Positions 12,901 through 25,814 are shown, counted from the stretch's first letter. The stretch: DNA of 64,000 nucleotides from Nymphalis io (GCF_905147045.1 NC_065889.1:3291001-3355000), one strand, 5' to 3'. The notes: a model not told the origin generated them from the letters alone. Made by a program: numbers and translations.

Positions 12901-15900
12901 TATCGTGTTTGACGTTGAAGCTTATAATTTACACGTGGGTTATTCATTCTTCTACTTCTAACTTATTTTTTTTTATTATAAAATGGGTAGACGGCCGGCC
13001 AATTTATATTACCTATATAAACCTGATGGTTAGTGGTCAACACCATCATAGACATTGGCGCTGTAAGTAATATTAAACGTTCTTTACTTCGCCATTGCAC
13101 CACCAAACTTGGGAACTAAGATTTTATATCTCTCGTACCTGTATTTACCTCACCCTTCAAGCCGGAACATAAGTTTTCTAAGTATTGCTAAATATGCTTA
13201 TAACCCCGACGGGCTTACATCAAATAAAATTGTGCAGTATTTTTAATAAAATTATATTATAGTAAATTAATATAGTCACATATTCATATATTAGTAAATA
13301 CATAAATATAATTTTAAATATTTCAAAATATAGACAAGATTAATGACTATGTAACATTACATTATCTTGCGCATAAAGCAAAAGTATAACGCTAGCCAGT
13401 ATACAATATTTACTAAATGTGCGCTTATCTATTGATTAAAATTTTCGACAAAGAGAAATAAAAAATAACATTAAAACATAAAATAATATAGATGTTTTTA
13501 TTGTTTTTTGTTTTAATATATGTTTTTTGATTTTGAGCATTGATTGATTTGATCTAATACAAAATAACTTCTTTTTTATCTTCATCTTTTTCAGTCGTAC
13601 TTTTCTATTTAATAAAATCAACTATCTCATGGAAACTCTTAAGACTATGATCTTAGAGAAAAATATTATAAAGGATCATTCTAGAAACATTCATAATTAT
13701 AACTTTAAAGGAATCACAGCCACTTTTGGAAATTATTAGTGTGTGTATGTTTATCGTGATGAATACTTTGTACAAATAGAAATTTCTAAAAAATACGCGA
13801 AAACGTGTCCGTAAAACGTCATACGTCGAATAAATCTAACATTATTCGATAACAAGATTACACAAGAACGGAAGACGCAGTGAAACCTGTTCACATCTCG
13901 CGTTGTTATGTAATGCGCTGCTGCGGTACATCCTACGTGGATTATATTGTTACCTCTTTATTGAATTAATTGTTTATAATAAAATAAAAACAACGTAATA
14001 ACACTTACATTTAACAACAGACAACATCATAAATATATTATAATGGCGTATACAAAATTGAAATCATTTACATTTCTGTATCTAATGAAATAGCTGCAAG
14101 AAATGATTAAATAGGTTACACGAAGCTTGCTCTTTTTTGTATCATGACCCCATTTGCTATCAGCTCAGAGGTCAAACGTAAGCAATCCTTTTACATGTTT
14201 ATATTAATATTAAAAAGCTTGTATAATGAACTGATATTATTAATAACCTGACCTTACAGGTATAACTGTAGTAACTTTACTCAAAAGCAGTAACTGTAAA
14301 CATCGACTACTCTAAGAAAATATACTGATATTTAGTTATAATAAGATGTTCTTGGTTCGTCGTCATAACCATGTCACTATAATCTGCTCCAATGTACACT
14401 GCTTTCGAAAATTCAACTTGTCTTCACTATGCGACGATTTATCTCATAATGTAAATTTTTACTTTGGACAAAAGCAATCACAATTTATCTTTATGCTCAG
14501 GTGCATATTTATTTCTATTACGTGCTTAGAGTCAGAGATGCTATTGTTGTGAGAGCATAAGCGATTTATTCAAATGTTAGTGGTTTTTCTCTTTTGCATA
14601 GGGAACAAGCGAAGCTTTCTCTTAAGGTTTGTCACGAATGACAACAACGTTGCTTTGTCATTTATTTAACAAATTTACTTAACGATTAGGTATTAATTAA
14701 ACTATGACGTAAATTCTAAATAAATATTCATTAAATGTATTATTGTTAACTGCGTAAATATTTTAATAACTAATTTTGCAAATAAATTACAATATATAAT
14801 TATAAATTGCAAAATTAATTATTACTTAATATGATTTTTTATTATATTAAAATCCACAGTTATTTTTCTTTTCTCATAAGATGTTGCCTCAAAGGAAGCG
14901 CTGTTTTAACGATAAGGCAGCCTCTTGTACATTTTACATTAAAATTTTATATTTGTAAGTTTCGTTGGAGTGAAGTTAAGAGTATTTGTATTCTGTTTTA
15001 TTTTTAACGATAAAAACTATTTAATCAGTGAAGTTAATAAAGTTTTGGTTCTATCATAAAATCGATTAACTATAGCCTTCTCGCTTTTTTATGAGTCAAT
15101 AATTGACCGCTTTCAAGGATTGTTAACAATTACACGCATTTTAATAACAGTTGGATTCTTGTTATATTTTAAAATATAATTGAGCGGTGCAACGGCAGTG
15201 GAGTGACTTCGACATTAAAAGTCGATAGAGGATATATAAATTCTCACTCAATACAAATTCTAAGTCAAATGCCTAGTTAGTCTAATCAACAAAACAAAAG
15301 CTATTGATTGACAATTGTATACTTCTGTGACCCGGATGTAGTTTGACTTTTTTCTTACGCGTTTCTTCGGTCATGAGTGGCAGAAAAAAATGTGATACAT
15401 ACACACACCTTAAATCATTTGTCTGCTAGCAGTATATTTGCTTTGAATAAAAGAGGAAAAAACATATAGCTATTTATATTATAAAAGTAATAAAAGAAAA
15501 TTAAGGAACTCTTGACCACAAAAAATCTTAATACATAAGTATTGTTTATAAAATTTGTAACATACTTTTTTCTCCTAATTTGCGTAAGGTCACTATTCCA
15601 TTGTTAACTAGCTTTCTACAAGGTCCATGTCGCGTAACGAACCAGTGACGCGTACTATTTGCGCAATTCCTATGTTTTAACGAGATAATAAGAAGTATTT
15701 GAAAAATATATTTCCTGTTTGTGTTTATTTTTTTTTTATCGTCAAATTACTAATTATTAGTACTTCAATGATAATAAAAACCAAACTAAAAATGCTCTAA
15801 CAATTATTTTCTGGTGTATGATTACATGAATTGCTGACATTTAAAATTGAAATAAAAACATCAAATTAAATTCTAGAAACTGTTAATAATAACACACGCG

Positions 15901-18900
15901 TTGAACTCTTTTGTATAAGACAATATTTTGATTTAATTCAAGATTAGAAAAGCTGCAATATCTCAGTTCTCATTAATAAGCTATTGATAAACATTTATCA
16001 CAGGTTATAAAACAATAATTCTGCGTAATATAACATTTATAACTATATTAAAATATATTAAAATGTAAAAAATATTTTATAATAAGTAATTAAAAAAATA
16101 AAATAGTAATTTTAATTCCGGACAGTGCGAGAAAACCTATATAGATCAGATAAAACTCAGCCACATGTGTATCTTGTATCCAAGCCTATTGCTTGAGAGG
16201 AAAGACTTATGCCGTGCATAGGAACTTTTACGGTCCGTTACTTTAAAAAATCATGATATCTATTTTCATATAAAATAAAAATATATGCCAATGCAACTAC
16301 AAGACACATTTTCGAAAATGATTTATCGTATGTAATTTTTATTTATAAAATTTTATTTACAGAAATAAAATATAATATTTACATAATAATATGACAAAAG
16401 TCTAAATGAATAAATATACGAAATAAAATTACCGTACGAAATCATGATCAGGTGGTTCGCTTGGATTGACAATTACAAATGCATTTTTTATGATAATTAT
16501 ATAGGTATATATCTATTAATTGTTACCATTACGCCACAATAGCGATTATAGTTAACTCTAATTGTCATTTTGGCTAAGTAATCGGGTTCCTAAAGTGATT
16601 CCAATTGAGTCTTAAAAATAGATAAAAAAATCCAGTAATCTGACTTTGTGTTTTCTCCAGTCATAACTTCTATAAAAAAAAAAAAAAACAAATTATAATT
16701 ACAGGTTATGTGGTCATGAAGATGTCTAGAATGGCATTGGACCATCCGAGTTCTTAAGTACTTCTTATGTTAAGTATTCCTGATAGAAGAGATACCTACT
16801 CAAGAAGTAAGATTTAAATTTGAATGTCATGAATGCTAGAGTTAACTAAATTAAAAATTGAACAATCATACAAAAAAGTAAAAATTGTATAAATAATAAT
16901 AAGGCTACTGTAAATTGTGTTTTATTATAAGTAAAAAAGCGCTCACTTTTAACGTAACATTTTTATTTTTAAATCATTCTCATTTGAAGTATTAACGTCA
17001 ATAAAAAAGGTACTTTCATTAAAAAATATTTATTGCTACATAAATATACCAAATGAATAAACGTTTCCAAACTCATCGAGAATGTAGCATTAAAAAAGTT
17101 ACGATATAATTCACGTAATTCGGTTTATTCACAGTAATGAGGTGAACGGTAAAATTGGGCCCTTTAACTTTACAGAGTGAAAGTATGTAGTCATTTAACT
17201 TCCTTGAGACATGGGGGCTTTCATGACTAATATAATCAAGTTAAAAAGTCATATTATATTATTAAGGATTTATAGTGACTGATAAATAAAATTTTAAATT
17301 GCTTAAATAAGAGAAGTAGAAGCTAAAAGACGGAGAACGCGTAAACAATAAAATGGATTTAGTTAAAATATGTCATATATCATTATATTATTCCCTTAAG
17401 ATCGTTACTACTATAAAAATACTATTTAAACATATTATTGTTTATATACTTATATATGTGTGTGTATAGCGTTAGATGTTTGTTGAGAATTTTACACCGA
17501 TTATAGTTTTTTTATTTTAACATATTTTATCATGTTTATAAAATAGACAATTCTTAAATGAACTTCGAATTATTTCGAATAATTAAATATGAGCTCATTA
17601 AATTGAGATTTTTTAAAAATATTTGAAATATCATTCGCGCAATTATTATTTTTAATCGATATAAATCAATGATCGTTCCAAATATGAGTTTTTATCACCG
17701 TTCGAGCAGGTGTGGGCCTTGAGCTTAAACAATTCCGGCCCCTTTCCATTCGTTGAGCAACGAAGGAAACTATTAGCTACGTATACAATTAATTCATCTT
17801 ATACTTATAAAACAATACCCAAATAATCGAAACTTAAAAGACGACTTGCTTTTTTTTAATTCATTTATAAAAATTGATGATATCGTTTTGCGAAAATATA
17901 AAAGAAACTTTATTAATAATATTACCATTAATATTAATTATACATGTGTTGCTGAAATTTATTGTTATGTTTGTTAATAAATAATTTGTAGGTAATAGAT
18001 AAGGTGATTTCTTATACTTTTATTTAACTTGTAAAACATAAATCTTTTTGTATGCTTAAATTGTCTAATTCATAAACAATAGTTAGTTGGTTAATCAATA
18101 TACGTAATTTAATTGTATTAATCAACTAAAATTATATTAAATGTATGCATAAATAATTTATTTTAGAAGCTCAACAATTTTTTTTATTGTTTAATATATT
18201 TTATATTGTGCAACCGCACGAAGTATAAATACATGCAAATATATATATATATAAAAATAATTATATTACTAAGTAATTAACACAAAAATCGCGTTTTGAA
18301 AGACGGGTGCGGCAAAGCGGGGTACGCAATCACCAAACGTTATTTGTTGCGCCGGCGCACCACTCAGTTATTAAATATTCCGGACCCTTTCCAATGTTGA
18401 GCAATCATGGACAACGCTTGAAGGATAATTTCAGCTCTATTTGTAACAGCCAGATGTTGTGCTATTTAAGTATTTACTATAAATAAAATAAAATGTAAAT
18501 TTCTGTATTGAGCTCATGAGAATATGTTTATGGATTATAGTTTGAATGATATGAAAATGAACTAACAAAGAAATGTAATGCACTTATCATTTTAAACAAG
18601 GTTTATGTAGGACTGTGGATGTATAATTATTTCATCAATGAAAACCAAAAGTGTTTTCGAAAGTATTTCGCGGACATTTGAAATAAAACTTGACGTCGCT
18701 TTAGTTAGAACTCTTGGGACAATATATTCAATACTTTTTACGCTATGAAAAAGTCGCTTACTAAATTATTTTTGGATTCAAAGTATTAGTAGAACTTTAT
18801 CTAACTTTGGGTAACTACAGCTTTACTTTTGAACTGTTAGTATATGTCCTGCGCATCCCATAAGCCTCAATTAGTCCTTTTCTATTTGTAATATATATTT

Positions 18901-21368
18901 ATTCTATTATAGTGCTGCTTTATTACTTTATACAAACGGATTATGAGAGCTAGAGAATAGAGAGCGCAGTTAGCTAATCTCTCTTGAAATTGGCTGCCGT
19001 GGCCGAAATTGGTCTGGAGGACCTTATTTATTACTTTTTAAAATTGATGGAAAAACAAATACCGTTGTCAATAATTAATATAATGATTTATAATTATAAG
19101 TTTTAAAGAAATTTTAAGCCCAATCAGAACTTTGTAAAACAACAATATTTATTAAACAAATGTAAATAGCAACAATGTATTTGTTTACTTTAGATTCAAT
19201 ACATCGTCTCTCGGTAAAGTCAGCTCTTGACATTGATAATGGTCGTCAAGTAGTATATTTTGTAGTACATTACATTTTAGATACTGACTTCAGGTTATTT
19301 TTGAATACTGTTATAACACAAATAACTAACTATGTAGGAATATTATGCTATATGATCACATTATTACTCATAATTTTGATAATTCAGGTGTAAACGTTGT
19401 ATTAGTATAAATATAAGAAGTAAAAAATTTTTAAACCAAGATTTTGACTCAGCAAACTTAATGTAAGGAATTCGTTAATATAAAAAAATATACTCAGGGT
19501 ACATTTTAAAATTTTATGTCAAAAAATAACAATAGACAAAATATTATGTACAAGATCATATATCTATCATAAAAAATAAGGTTTAAATAGTTAGTGTATT
19601 ACGTACTTTAAGTTTTTCGGCGGTTTTCGTTACATTGTTAATCGCAACCAGTAACAGTTTTACGATTAAATAATTAATAATTATGATTCAAAAGTGCCTT
19701 ACATTTTGAAGATTTTGTTTTTAAATTATTATTTTTGCAACTATACATATTTATAAGTATACTTAAAAGTCGTATGGAATCAATTATAATTACTACTACA
19801 GTACGTGTTATCGAAACTTAATAACTGAAGCATAATTACATTTGTAGTCCGTTACATCAGGATAAAGGAAATCAACCTATTATGTGGACCACATTCACGT
19901 TGAGCAAGTGACCTTAAAGTAACCATACAAATTATGTAAATGTTAATCGCCTTTAGAAGATAAAAGTACGATGATGAATTAAATCTGCTTATAAATTATT
20001 TGAGCATATGTTCAAATTGGCACCACTATACGTTCCGATGTTCAAAATGAGACCACAAGAATAACGTAGAAATTATTCTCAATGTATCTACTTTTATATA
20101 AATCCGAATAATGTGTTTTTAAAAGTCCGTCAATTTATTCAGTAATTTTATAGACTATATAGAATGGCGTTTCAACCCACAGAAGCGCATTAGTAATGTA
20201 TTAATTGAAACCACGAATACTATAGTTTACATCATTAAACTGAAAAGTTAATAGTGTTGAAAACGCTAATCTGAAGAACTACTAGCTTGAATTCATATTT
20301 TAACGAGACAGATGGTTTATAGAGAAAGGTTAAAGGCTATATACATCAAACTATAACTCTAAACTAGTTTGGCAAACTGTACTGTTTATTCTTATTCAAG
20401 TCACTTAAGGCACTTATCGTCATTTAAAAACAAAATTGCGTTTCAAGTTAGCACCGATCCAGAACGTAGATCCTACCGAGATGAACCGACTAGGAAACTC
20501 AGTAATTAATTTTGTTCAATAATATTAATATTACACAGGTATGTTAGATATAATTAAAAGTATAAATTATACTGCATGAAAATCCACGAACAATCAATAC
20601 CAAAACAAATAGGTCATTCATAAATATAAATGTACATTGTTAAAATATATTTTTTGATTAAAATCTTGTAATCAGTATTCGCTAAAGTTGCTAATGTACA
20701 GCTTGACAATCTTGTTATACAAACTTGTAAATCGGCAAAAACATGTTTTTATAACTTGATATAATGCGACACAAAAATATATTAAATTTTTCTCGAAACG
20801 AATTCAACGGTGATCTAATCTTATTTGTATTGGTAAGGTCAAAATAATGATAGCTTCCAATACTAATGTATTACATAGTTACAAATAAATATACAATATT
20901 AAGTTTTAAGTATTATTTCGTAGTATGCAATAAAGGGTAATAATTATTAATTGTTATTAAGATTTCGTTTATAAAATGAGTTTACAACAACATATACGAT
21001 TATATATTTGTTAAATTATAATATCATTTAAATATAGTAAATAGTACAAATAATTTTAATCTAATGTATACTGAAATATTCATTGTTTTTGTATAGTCTT
21101 GTAATGGTCGTAGATAATATGATTATTGTGTTTTCACACACATTACACTTGCTTAAAGACTTTCTAGAACTTAAAGTCTAAAACCGTTCAGGGTCAAACC
21201 ATGTCCACTTATGTCGCACTCGATAAATCGATTTTGATTTAAGTAGAGCAACCAATTGACTTTTAAAAACAAAAACAAAACTATTTTATTTAAAAAAAAA
21301 ATAATGATATAAATCTTACCATACGCTATGCAAAGGGCCAAAATCGCGAATCGTGCACTAATCCTCAT
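6949..21368 (-). CDS. obst-E: Obstructor-E, chitin-binding cuticle protein (complete, five exons)
   Basis: Complete CPAP3-type secreted protein of 228 aa. Exons on the minus strand: 21368-21320 (start ATG 21368-21366), 8887-8829, 8210-8048, 7765-7571, 7169-6949 (stop TGA 6951-6949). They total 687 nt with every phase closing. Residues 1-17 or 1-19 form the signal peptide (MRISARFAILALCIAYAQA). Three CBM14 domains follow. Domain 1 has cysteines at 29, 44, 50, 60, 76 and 84; domain 2 at 99, 112, 119, 129, 142 and 152; domain 3 spans about 162-225 and ends VPHC. Domain 3 has a longer first loop (KVPANTQSAKFWPFPRFPV). The domain wording (SYGVQAYAHPELCDQFFLC, EYQFGIYPDSEEC) fits the obst-E/CPAP3-E group. 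The first intron is 12.4 kb, unlike the other, much shorter introns. Confidence 0.93.
8455..8580 (-). mobile_element. Degenerate fragment of family D retroposon
   Basis: Matches the family D core in order: AACTAAGAT, ATCCCTTGTGCCTGTA, ACTCTTCAAAC, TACTAAGTAATGCTGTTT, TGATGAGTGAGTA. It lies in obst-E intron 2, and both ends are lost. Confidence 0.6.
9935..10115 (+). mobile_element. Degenerate family B SINE
   Basis: Contains a recognisable B box (GCGGGTTTAAACCCAG), then CACTGAATTT-GCATGTGCTTAATTTGTG and CAACCAGCATTGGAG-GTGGTGGAATA, in the order found in the copy at 30085. An internal segment is missing. Confidence 0.65.
10991..11331 (+). mobile_element. Full-length family A SINE with tRNA-like head and 12-bp duplication
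   Basis: Flanked by TTATATGAGAAA at 10991-11002 and 11320-11331, so the element is 11003-11319. The head has an A box (TGGTCTAGTGGCTAG) and a B box (GGGGTTCAATTCCC), the internal RNA polymerase III promoter of a tRNA. The body carries GCCTCGGTAAGCACGTAA, GAGAGTTAGGGAATAGAGAG, a CACACACTTGTGTGTG block and TTGAGATTGGCCG. The tail is an ATT repeat rather than poly(A). This copy defines the family in the window. Confidence 0.9.
12207..12475 (+). mobile_element. tRNA-derived SINE, family C
   Basis: Head has A box TTGGCGTGGTTGGTGGA and B box GGGATCGATTCCCA. The body contains GTGTGCATGAACATGTCTG, GGTGTAATTATCTATATAAG, GTCTGGTTTCCATAGCACAAG and GATCAGTTGGCCGTGTGTGA. It ends in a TATT/ATT-rich tail. 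A second copy lies inverted at 38692-38940. Confidence 0.85.
12985..13220 (-). mobile_element. Degenerate family D retroposon
   Basis: Ordered family D blocks: ACCTGATGGTTAGTGGTCA, AGACATTGGC-CTGTAAG, CACCACCAAACTTGGGAAC, CACCCTTCAAGCCGGAACA, CGACGGGCTT. Several small deletions mark it as an old copy. Confidence 0.7.
17731..17770. repeat. Short duplicated motif, copy 1
   Basis: ATTCCGGCCCCTTTCCATTC followed by GTTGAGCAACGAAGGAAAC. It is repeated with small changes at 18377-18418, about 650 bp away, in the obst-E first intron. Confidence 0.55.
18377..18418. repeat. Short duplicated motif, copy 2
   Basis: ATTCCGGACCCTTTCCAATG followed by TTGAGCAATCATGGACAAC, matching copy 1 at 17731-17770 over about 35 bases. 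It stands next to a GC-richer block at 18300-18360. Confidence 0.55.
18940..19033 (+). mobile_element. 3' fragment of family A SINE
   Basis: Matches the 3' part of the copy at 11003-11319: TTATGAGAGCTAGAGAATAG, GCGCAGTTAGCTAATCTCTC, TTGAAATTGGC, GGTCTGGAGGACCTTATTTATT. Head and middle are missing. Confidence 0.75.
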
Positions 21369-21490
21369 GTTGTCTGTGTCTGTGTGTGTGTCGCGACGTC
21401 CGCGCTTCGAACTCAGTCCGGCAGCACTGGCGCGTGTGCAAGCGCAGGTCGCTGCTACCACCGTCAACGTTCAATGTATAGTATGAGATC
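21369..21490 (-). promoter_or_regulatory. 5' UTR and probable promoter of obst-E
   Basis: The 110 bases before the obst-E ATG are strikingly richer in GC and CA repeats than the surroundings. They include an ACACACACAGACACAG tract just before the start codon. A TATA-like word (ATACTATACA, minus strand, about 21475-21484) lies about 110 bases upstream of the ATG. The element is not canonical and the start site is not determined. Confidence 0.35.
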
Positions 21491-22234
21491 GCTTTTCTTT
21501 TAATTTGTTGAACTAAATCACGGGTAATCAAAATATACAAAAATAATAATATTTTTATTATTTCATATATGTATATAATAATTTTAATTTTAGTATTCTT
21601 ATTATAATGAACGAGATAACGGGATTCCCTATCTTGTGTTTTAAGTAATGTAATAAAATATTAAGGGTTACATAATAATTGTATTCATAGTGAAATTCCA
21701 TTTCATTATTTTTTCTTTAAAATTTCAAATAGGTAGCAAAATATTTGAATACAGAAAATTAATATAAAAATGAGACCATACTATGAATATCGAGCGTCAC
21801 TGCTGGGTTCGAGTTACCTATTACGAAAACGACCATACACCTCACGCGGCGTGCTTTGTATGACAATATCTTATAGAATCGATAAAAATGGATGAAGCAC
21901 GTTTTTTGTTATAAAGAACATTCCATACAATTTATTTTATAATTGTTTAAAATAACAGAAGCAAATAAACAGACGGTAGATTTGATAGCAAGTGGATACT
22001 ATCGCTTATTGGCTTATATAGCATCATAAAGGAATTAAAATTATGCCAGGCTCGCAGAACCCTTTGACACAATTTTAGACTCCATTTTATAAGACTTACA
22101 GGTAGTAAAATGAACGCAAACATACATTTAATAGTCCACCAAAGGTATAACACTCATCCACAAATTCACACCCGTATACACTCAAGGTTTGGATGAAAAG
22201 TAAAGCAACATTGCTAATCTATTATTTTATTTTC

Positions 22235-22731
22235 TATAGGAATCTATATTTGTCCAGAGGGTGGATCTACCAGTTATCTGTCCGATAGCTGGTTGGAATC
22301 ACTACGGGTACGCGACCCCGGACTGCTCTAGCTACTAGTGTCACATTCCTGTATCTTCCGTGATCACAGTATCCTCCCCCCTCTCCTTGATACGTTGTTT
22401 CTCAAAATTATCCCAGCGTCACGCCAAAGAAGAAGGAAAACTAATATTAAACCCGGAGCGGTGCCTCCGTTTAGGCGTAAGCCAGTCACCTGCGGCCAAA
22501 CCAGCACCACACGTATTGACTCGTCATTCCTGCGGATCCTGCTGGGGAGGAGGAGAGGGTGGCATGGGTACTGGGCAAGCCCGTGTTGCCATAAAGTCGC
22601 CTGCCCAGGCGTAGCAGCATCCACGGAGAGGACACTTCGCTCACCTGTCTTGCAGGTGGAAAACAACACGGAGAGTGGCTTGCTTAAATCATCTGACAAA
22701 GATGCAGAGGCCTATATATAGGAATCTATAT
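22235..22731. mobile_element. 467-bp insertion of unknown class with 15-bp target-site duplication
   Basis: Perfect TATAGGAATCTATAT copies at 22235-22249 and 22717-22731 flank a GC-rich block (22250-22716) in AT-rich DNA. The block contains GGAGCGGTGCCTCCGTTTAG and a run of GGGGAGGAGGAGAGGGTGG. It has no terminal inverted repeats and no poly(A). Both strands have open frames of 80-130 codons that match nothing I know. It is most likely a LINE or SINE fragment, because duplications of this length suit target-primed insertion. Strand is undetermined. Confidence 0.7.
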
Positions 22732-23740
22732 GCAGTTAGAAGTGAAAAATAAAATGTATATAAACTACATTATAATTTCAAGATTTCATTATGTTTGATC
22801 AAAAACATACCACAGTAAAAAAACTTTTTTTTATCCGTAGTTTTTATGTGATTATTTTCTTTCGTTTTATATTTATAATGATAACGCTTTTGGCGCATAC
22901 TATATTTTCTTTCTGCGGAAAACCACATCTCTTGCCACACATATTGTTGTTGCGGTGCTGTTGAGACGAGAAGACTAAGGAAATAAAATTACAGCGCAGT
23001 TAAAATACCTACACCATATTCTTCAAAGTAATTTATAGTAAAATTAAATTAAGAAATGGAATATTTCCGGTCGTTGTAGATAGAAAAAGCATAGAAAATG
23101 AGATCGCGCACCGAGAAGTAACGCTCGGGTTAAATCTGGAATAGAATATTCCTGGTTTTAAGCGCTCTATTGATGTAAAACTATATATAGTTCAAATATT
23201 TTTGATATACTTCCTTTTTAATTTGAATTTCTAAGAGAAGGAGCTGGCATCTAAAACATGATATTTACACTAGTTCGGAAGACAAAGCTATATTGTAAAA
23301 ATGTATAAGCAAAAGTTTACTATAAAGTTTTCTATTTATATGTGATGTGAATGATCATGATTAATTCAGTTTATTCCCATAGAATAAATGCAACGAGTGA
23401 GGCTAACTTTACATCAACTTCTGCTCGGAAATTTTAAGCACGCATTATTAATGGTCCATGTTTTTGGTTTAACAGATAATTGTTAAATTCTTTAATAACT
23501 TATCGTTCTATTTGTAACTCAGATTTCTCTCATAAATTATTTGTAGGTTTCATTAATTGGTTAATTATAATTAGATTAATTTAATTCAAATAGTATCAGA
23601 ACAATTAGCGTTATTAGTAATCAAAGATTATTTATTGTTGAATGGCAATAACACTTTAATCATAAATAAAGATTTAAAAAAAACCGGGCAAGTACCACTC
23701 GATTTTCACGTCACTAATTTGTTTTTTATTATTCATTTAG

Positions 23741-23789
23741 CACGTTGGAGCAACGTGGTGGAAATGGGTCCAAGCCTTTTCCTCAAGAA
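23741..23789 (+). mobile_element. Family B SINE 3' fragment abutting a family D copy
   Basis: GTTGGAGCAACGTGGTGGAA and CCTTTTCCTCAAGAAG match the 3' part of the family B SINE at 30290-30345. It joins directly to a family D element with no spacer. Confidence 0.55.
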
Positions 23790-24068
23790 GTTTGTGCAAG
23801 CTCGTCTGGGTAGGTACCACCCACTCATCAGATATTCTACCGCAAAACAGCAGTACTTGGTGTTGTTGTGTACCGGTTTGAAGGGTGAGTGAGCCAGTGT
23901 AATTACAGGCACAAGGGACATAACATCTTAGTTCCCAAAGTTGGTGGCGCATAGGTGATGTAAGCGATGGTTAACATTTATTACAATGCCAATGTCTATG
24001 GGCGCTGGTGACCACTTACCATCAGGTGGCCCATATGCTCGTCCGCCTACCTATTCTATAAAAAAAAG
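23790..24068 (+). mobile_element. Family D retroposon
   Basis: Runs GTGCAAGCTCGTCTGGGTAG, CACTCATCAGATATTCTACC, GCAAAACAGCAGTACTTGGT, GTTTGAAGGGTGAGTGAGCC to CATCAGGTGGCCCATATGCT, then CTATTCTATAAAAAAAA. It is well preserved with its A tail at the right end. Confidence 0.85.
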
Positions 24069-24659
24069 ATGGACTAAGAGGACTATGCCCTAAACTATAA
24101 TGTTTTGTCATTTCATAAGTAATATAAACAACGATAAGCATAATATAACTTTTTTGTACATATAAAAAGAATCTGAAGAATATCCACACGGTCTTGGTAA
24201 CAGCGGCCTATTTTATATGCCGTGTTATTTGTATTACTTTCATTTTATTTATTTTTTAAAAATAGTTTTTATTTTTAAATGTGAATCATGTCATTTTGTA
24301 TTTTTTATGTCTAGTTGCTTAAGTTCTACATATGTAGTTATATATAGTATTGATGAGAAAGACTTAACCACAATGCGTTCTAGATACTTGCATATTGAAT
24401 TATGAACTGTCGATGTATGTTATTAAAATCAATGAAATTTAATATAGGTATTATATAAATGAATATTGCTCGTATCATCTCCTTTCGGTTGGCCACTCAA
24501 CTTATAGGCCCAAGCCTGATTAAATTACCAGAACTTAAAATGAAATCGCATATTTTTAAAATGTACTTACTGTTTAGAAAAAATAAACAACTATGAATAT
24601 ATTTTCACCTAACTACTCTGTATGTATTAAGAAGATGAAGTCACTTACTTATGAAGTTT

Positions 24660-24953
24660 ACTGGTGGTAGAGTTTTGTGCAAGCTCGTCTGGGTAAGTAC
24701 CACCCACTCGTTAGACATTGTACCGCAAAACAGCACTACTTGTTATTGTTGTGTTCCGGTTTGAAGGGTGCGTGAGCCAGTGTAATTACAGGCACAAGGG
24801 ACATAAAATTTTAGTTCCCAAGGTTGGTGGCGCATTGGCTATGTAAGCGATGGTTGACATTTCTTACAATGCCAATGTCTAAGGGCGTTTGGTGACCACT
24901 TGCCATCAGGTGGCCCATATGCTCGTCCGCCTTCCTATTCTATAAAAAAAAAA
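24660..24953 (+). mobile_element. Family D retroposon, near full length
   Basis: Starts ACTGGTGGTAGAGTTTTGTG and ends CTATTCTATAAAAAAAAAA. It is the same type as the copy about 600 bp upstream and in the same orientation. Confidence 0.85.
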
Positions 24954-25814
24954 CATCATGTCTTACGAGACCACATCATGTAATTGTTTGTGCTGCTACA
25001 AATTCTTCTTGCAAATTGCTATAACCAATTTTTATATTATTACTATACTTAATAGGAGTCAACTTATATTTTATACTCAGACTCAACCTTGAATTGTAAA
25101 AGTTTTGTAAAAAGTATTAAATGAATAATTCTAAAAATTTTTTATTATGATCCTTTGGCACGTTTCACAAGCCGTGAATCATTTACATGTTGTTTTTGAT
25201 GACAATTATTTTCATATATTTATAACCGAAATAAAGAATTAAAAAAAGGAAAGTTAAATCTAAGTTCGTTCGCTTTTTCAGTGAAACAAACATATCCTAC
25301 TTGCTTATGCAATAATCAAATATCTCCACTTTCAAATTAACGAATTTCGAATATTACATAATATACGTACTAAAATAAAATGGTAACAAAATGTTAAAAT
25401 AAATCAATTTTATTTAATGATTTGACAAGTATGATTTATCTTACTCTAGAGAAATATTCTTAGAGGTTTCGTTTTATACCGATTTTTATCCTAATTTTCT
25501 TTCTGATTCTGGATACGGATAGTATTGGCAAACTAGAAAGAGCCCAATTTGAAAGACCGTTCTTCATCCAATATTTTTCAAATAATAACATGTAACATTT
25601 TTGGTTCACAGAATTGGTGGAAAATAAAATAAGCTAGAAATTACACATATACTTTATTTGTTAATTATATTATAATTTATCACTATTTTATTAATAGATT
25701 AATAGAGGTAGAGTACTTTATATGCTAATACATATGACATGACTCGCAATTTCATTTTGCATAATTTTATAAATCTTTTTTTTTATTTATTTATTTAACT
25801 GTGATGATGATGAT

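Larger units (their letters stand above)
8888..21319 (-). other. 12.4-kb first intron of obst-E
   Basis: Separates the signal-peptide exon from the rest of obst-E. It is mostly AT-rich with no coding exon that I can support. It holds family A, B, C and D repeats. There are several short GC-richer islands (about 9405-9480, 12720-12800, 13865-13940, 15590-15670, 18295-18420). These are candidate regulatory blocks by composition only. Confidence 0.6.

Noticed and set aside
14346..14552. 68-codon frame in the obst-E intron
   Set aside because: Short, AT-rich, no domain and no neighbouring splice context. It is typical of chance frames in this composition, as are those at 710, 10601, 13436, 19175 and 39655.
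22338..22721. Open frames of 84-127 codons on both strands
   Set aside because: They lie inside the 467-bp insertion, overlap each other and show no domain. Length is explained by local GC content.
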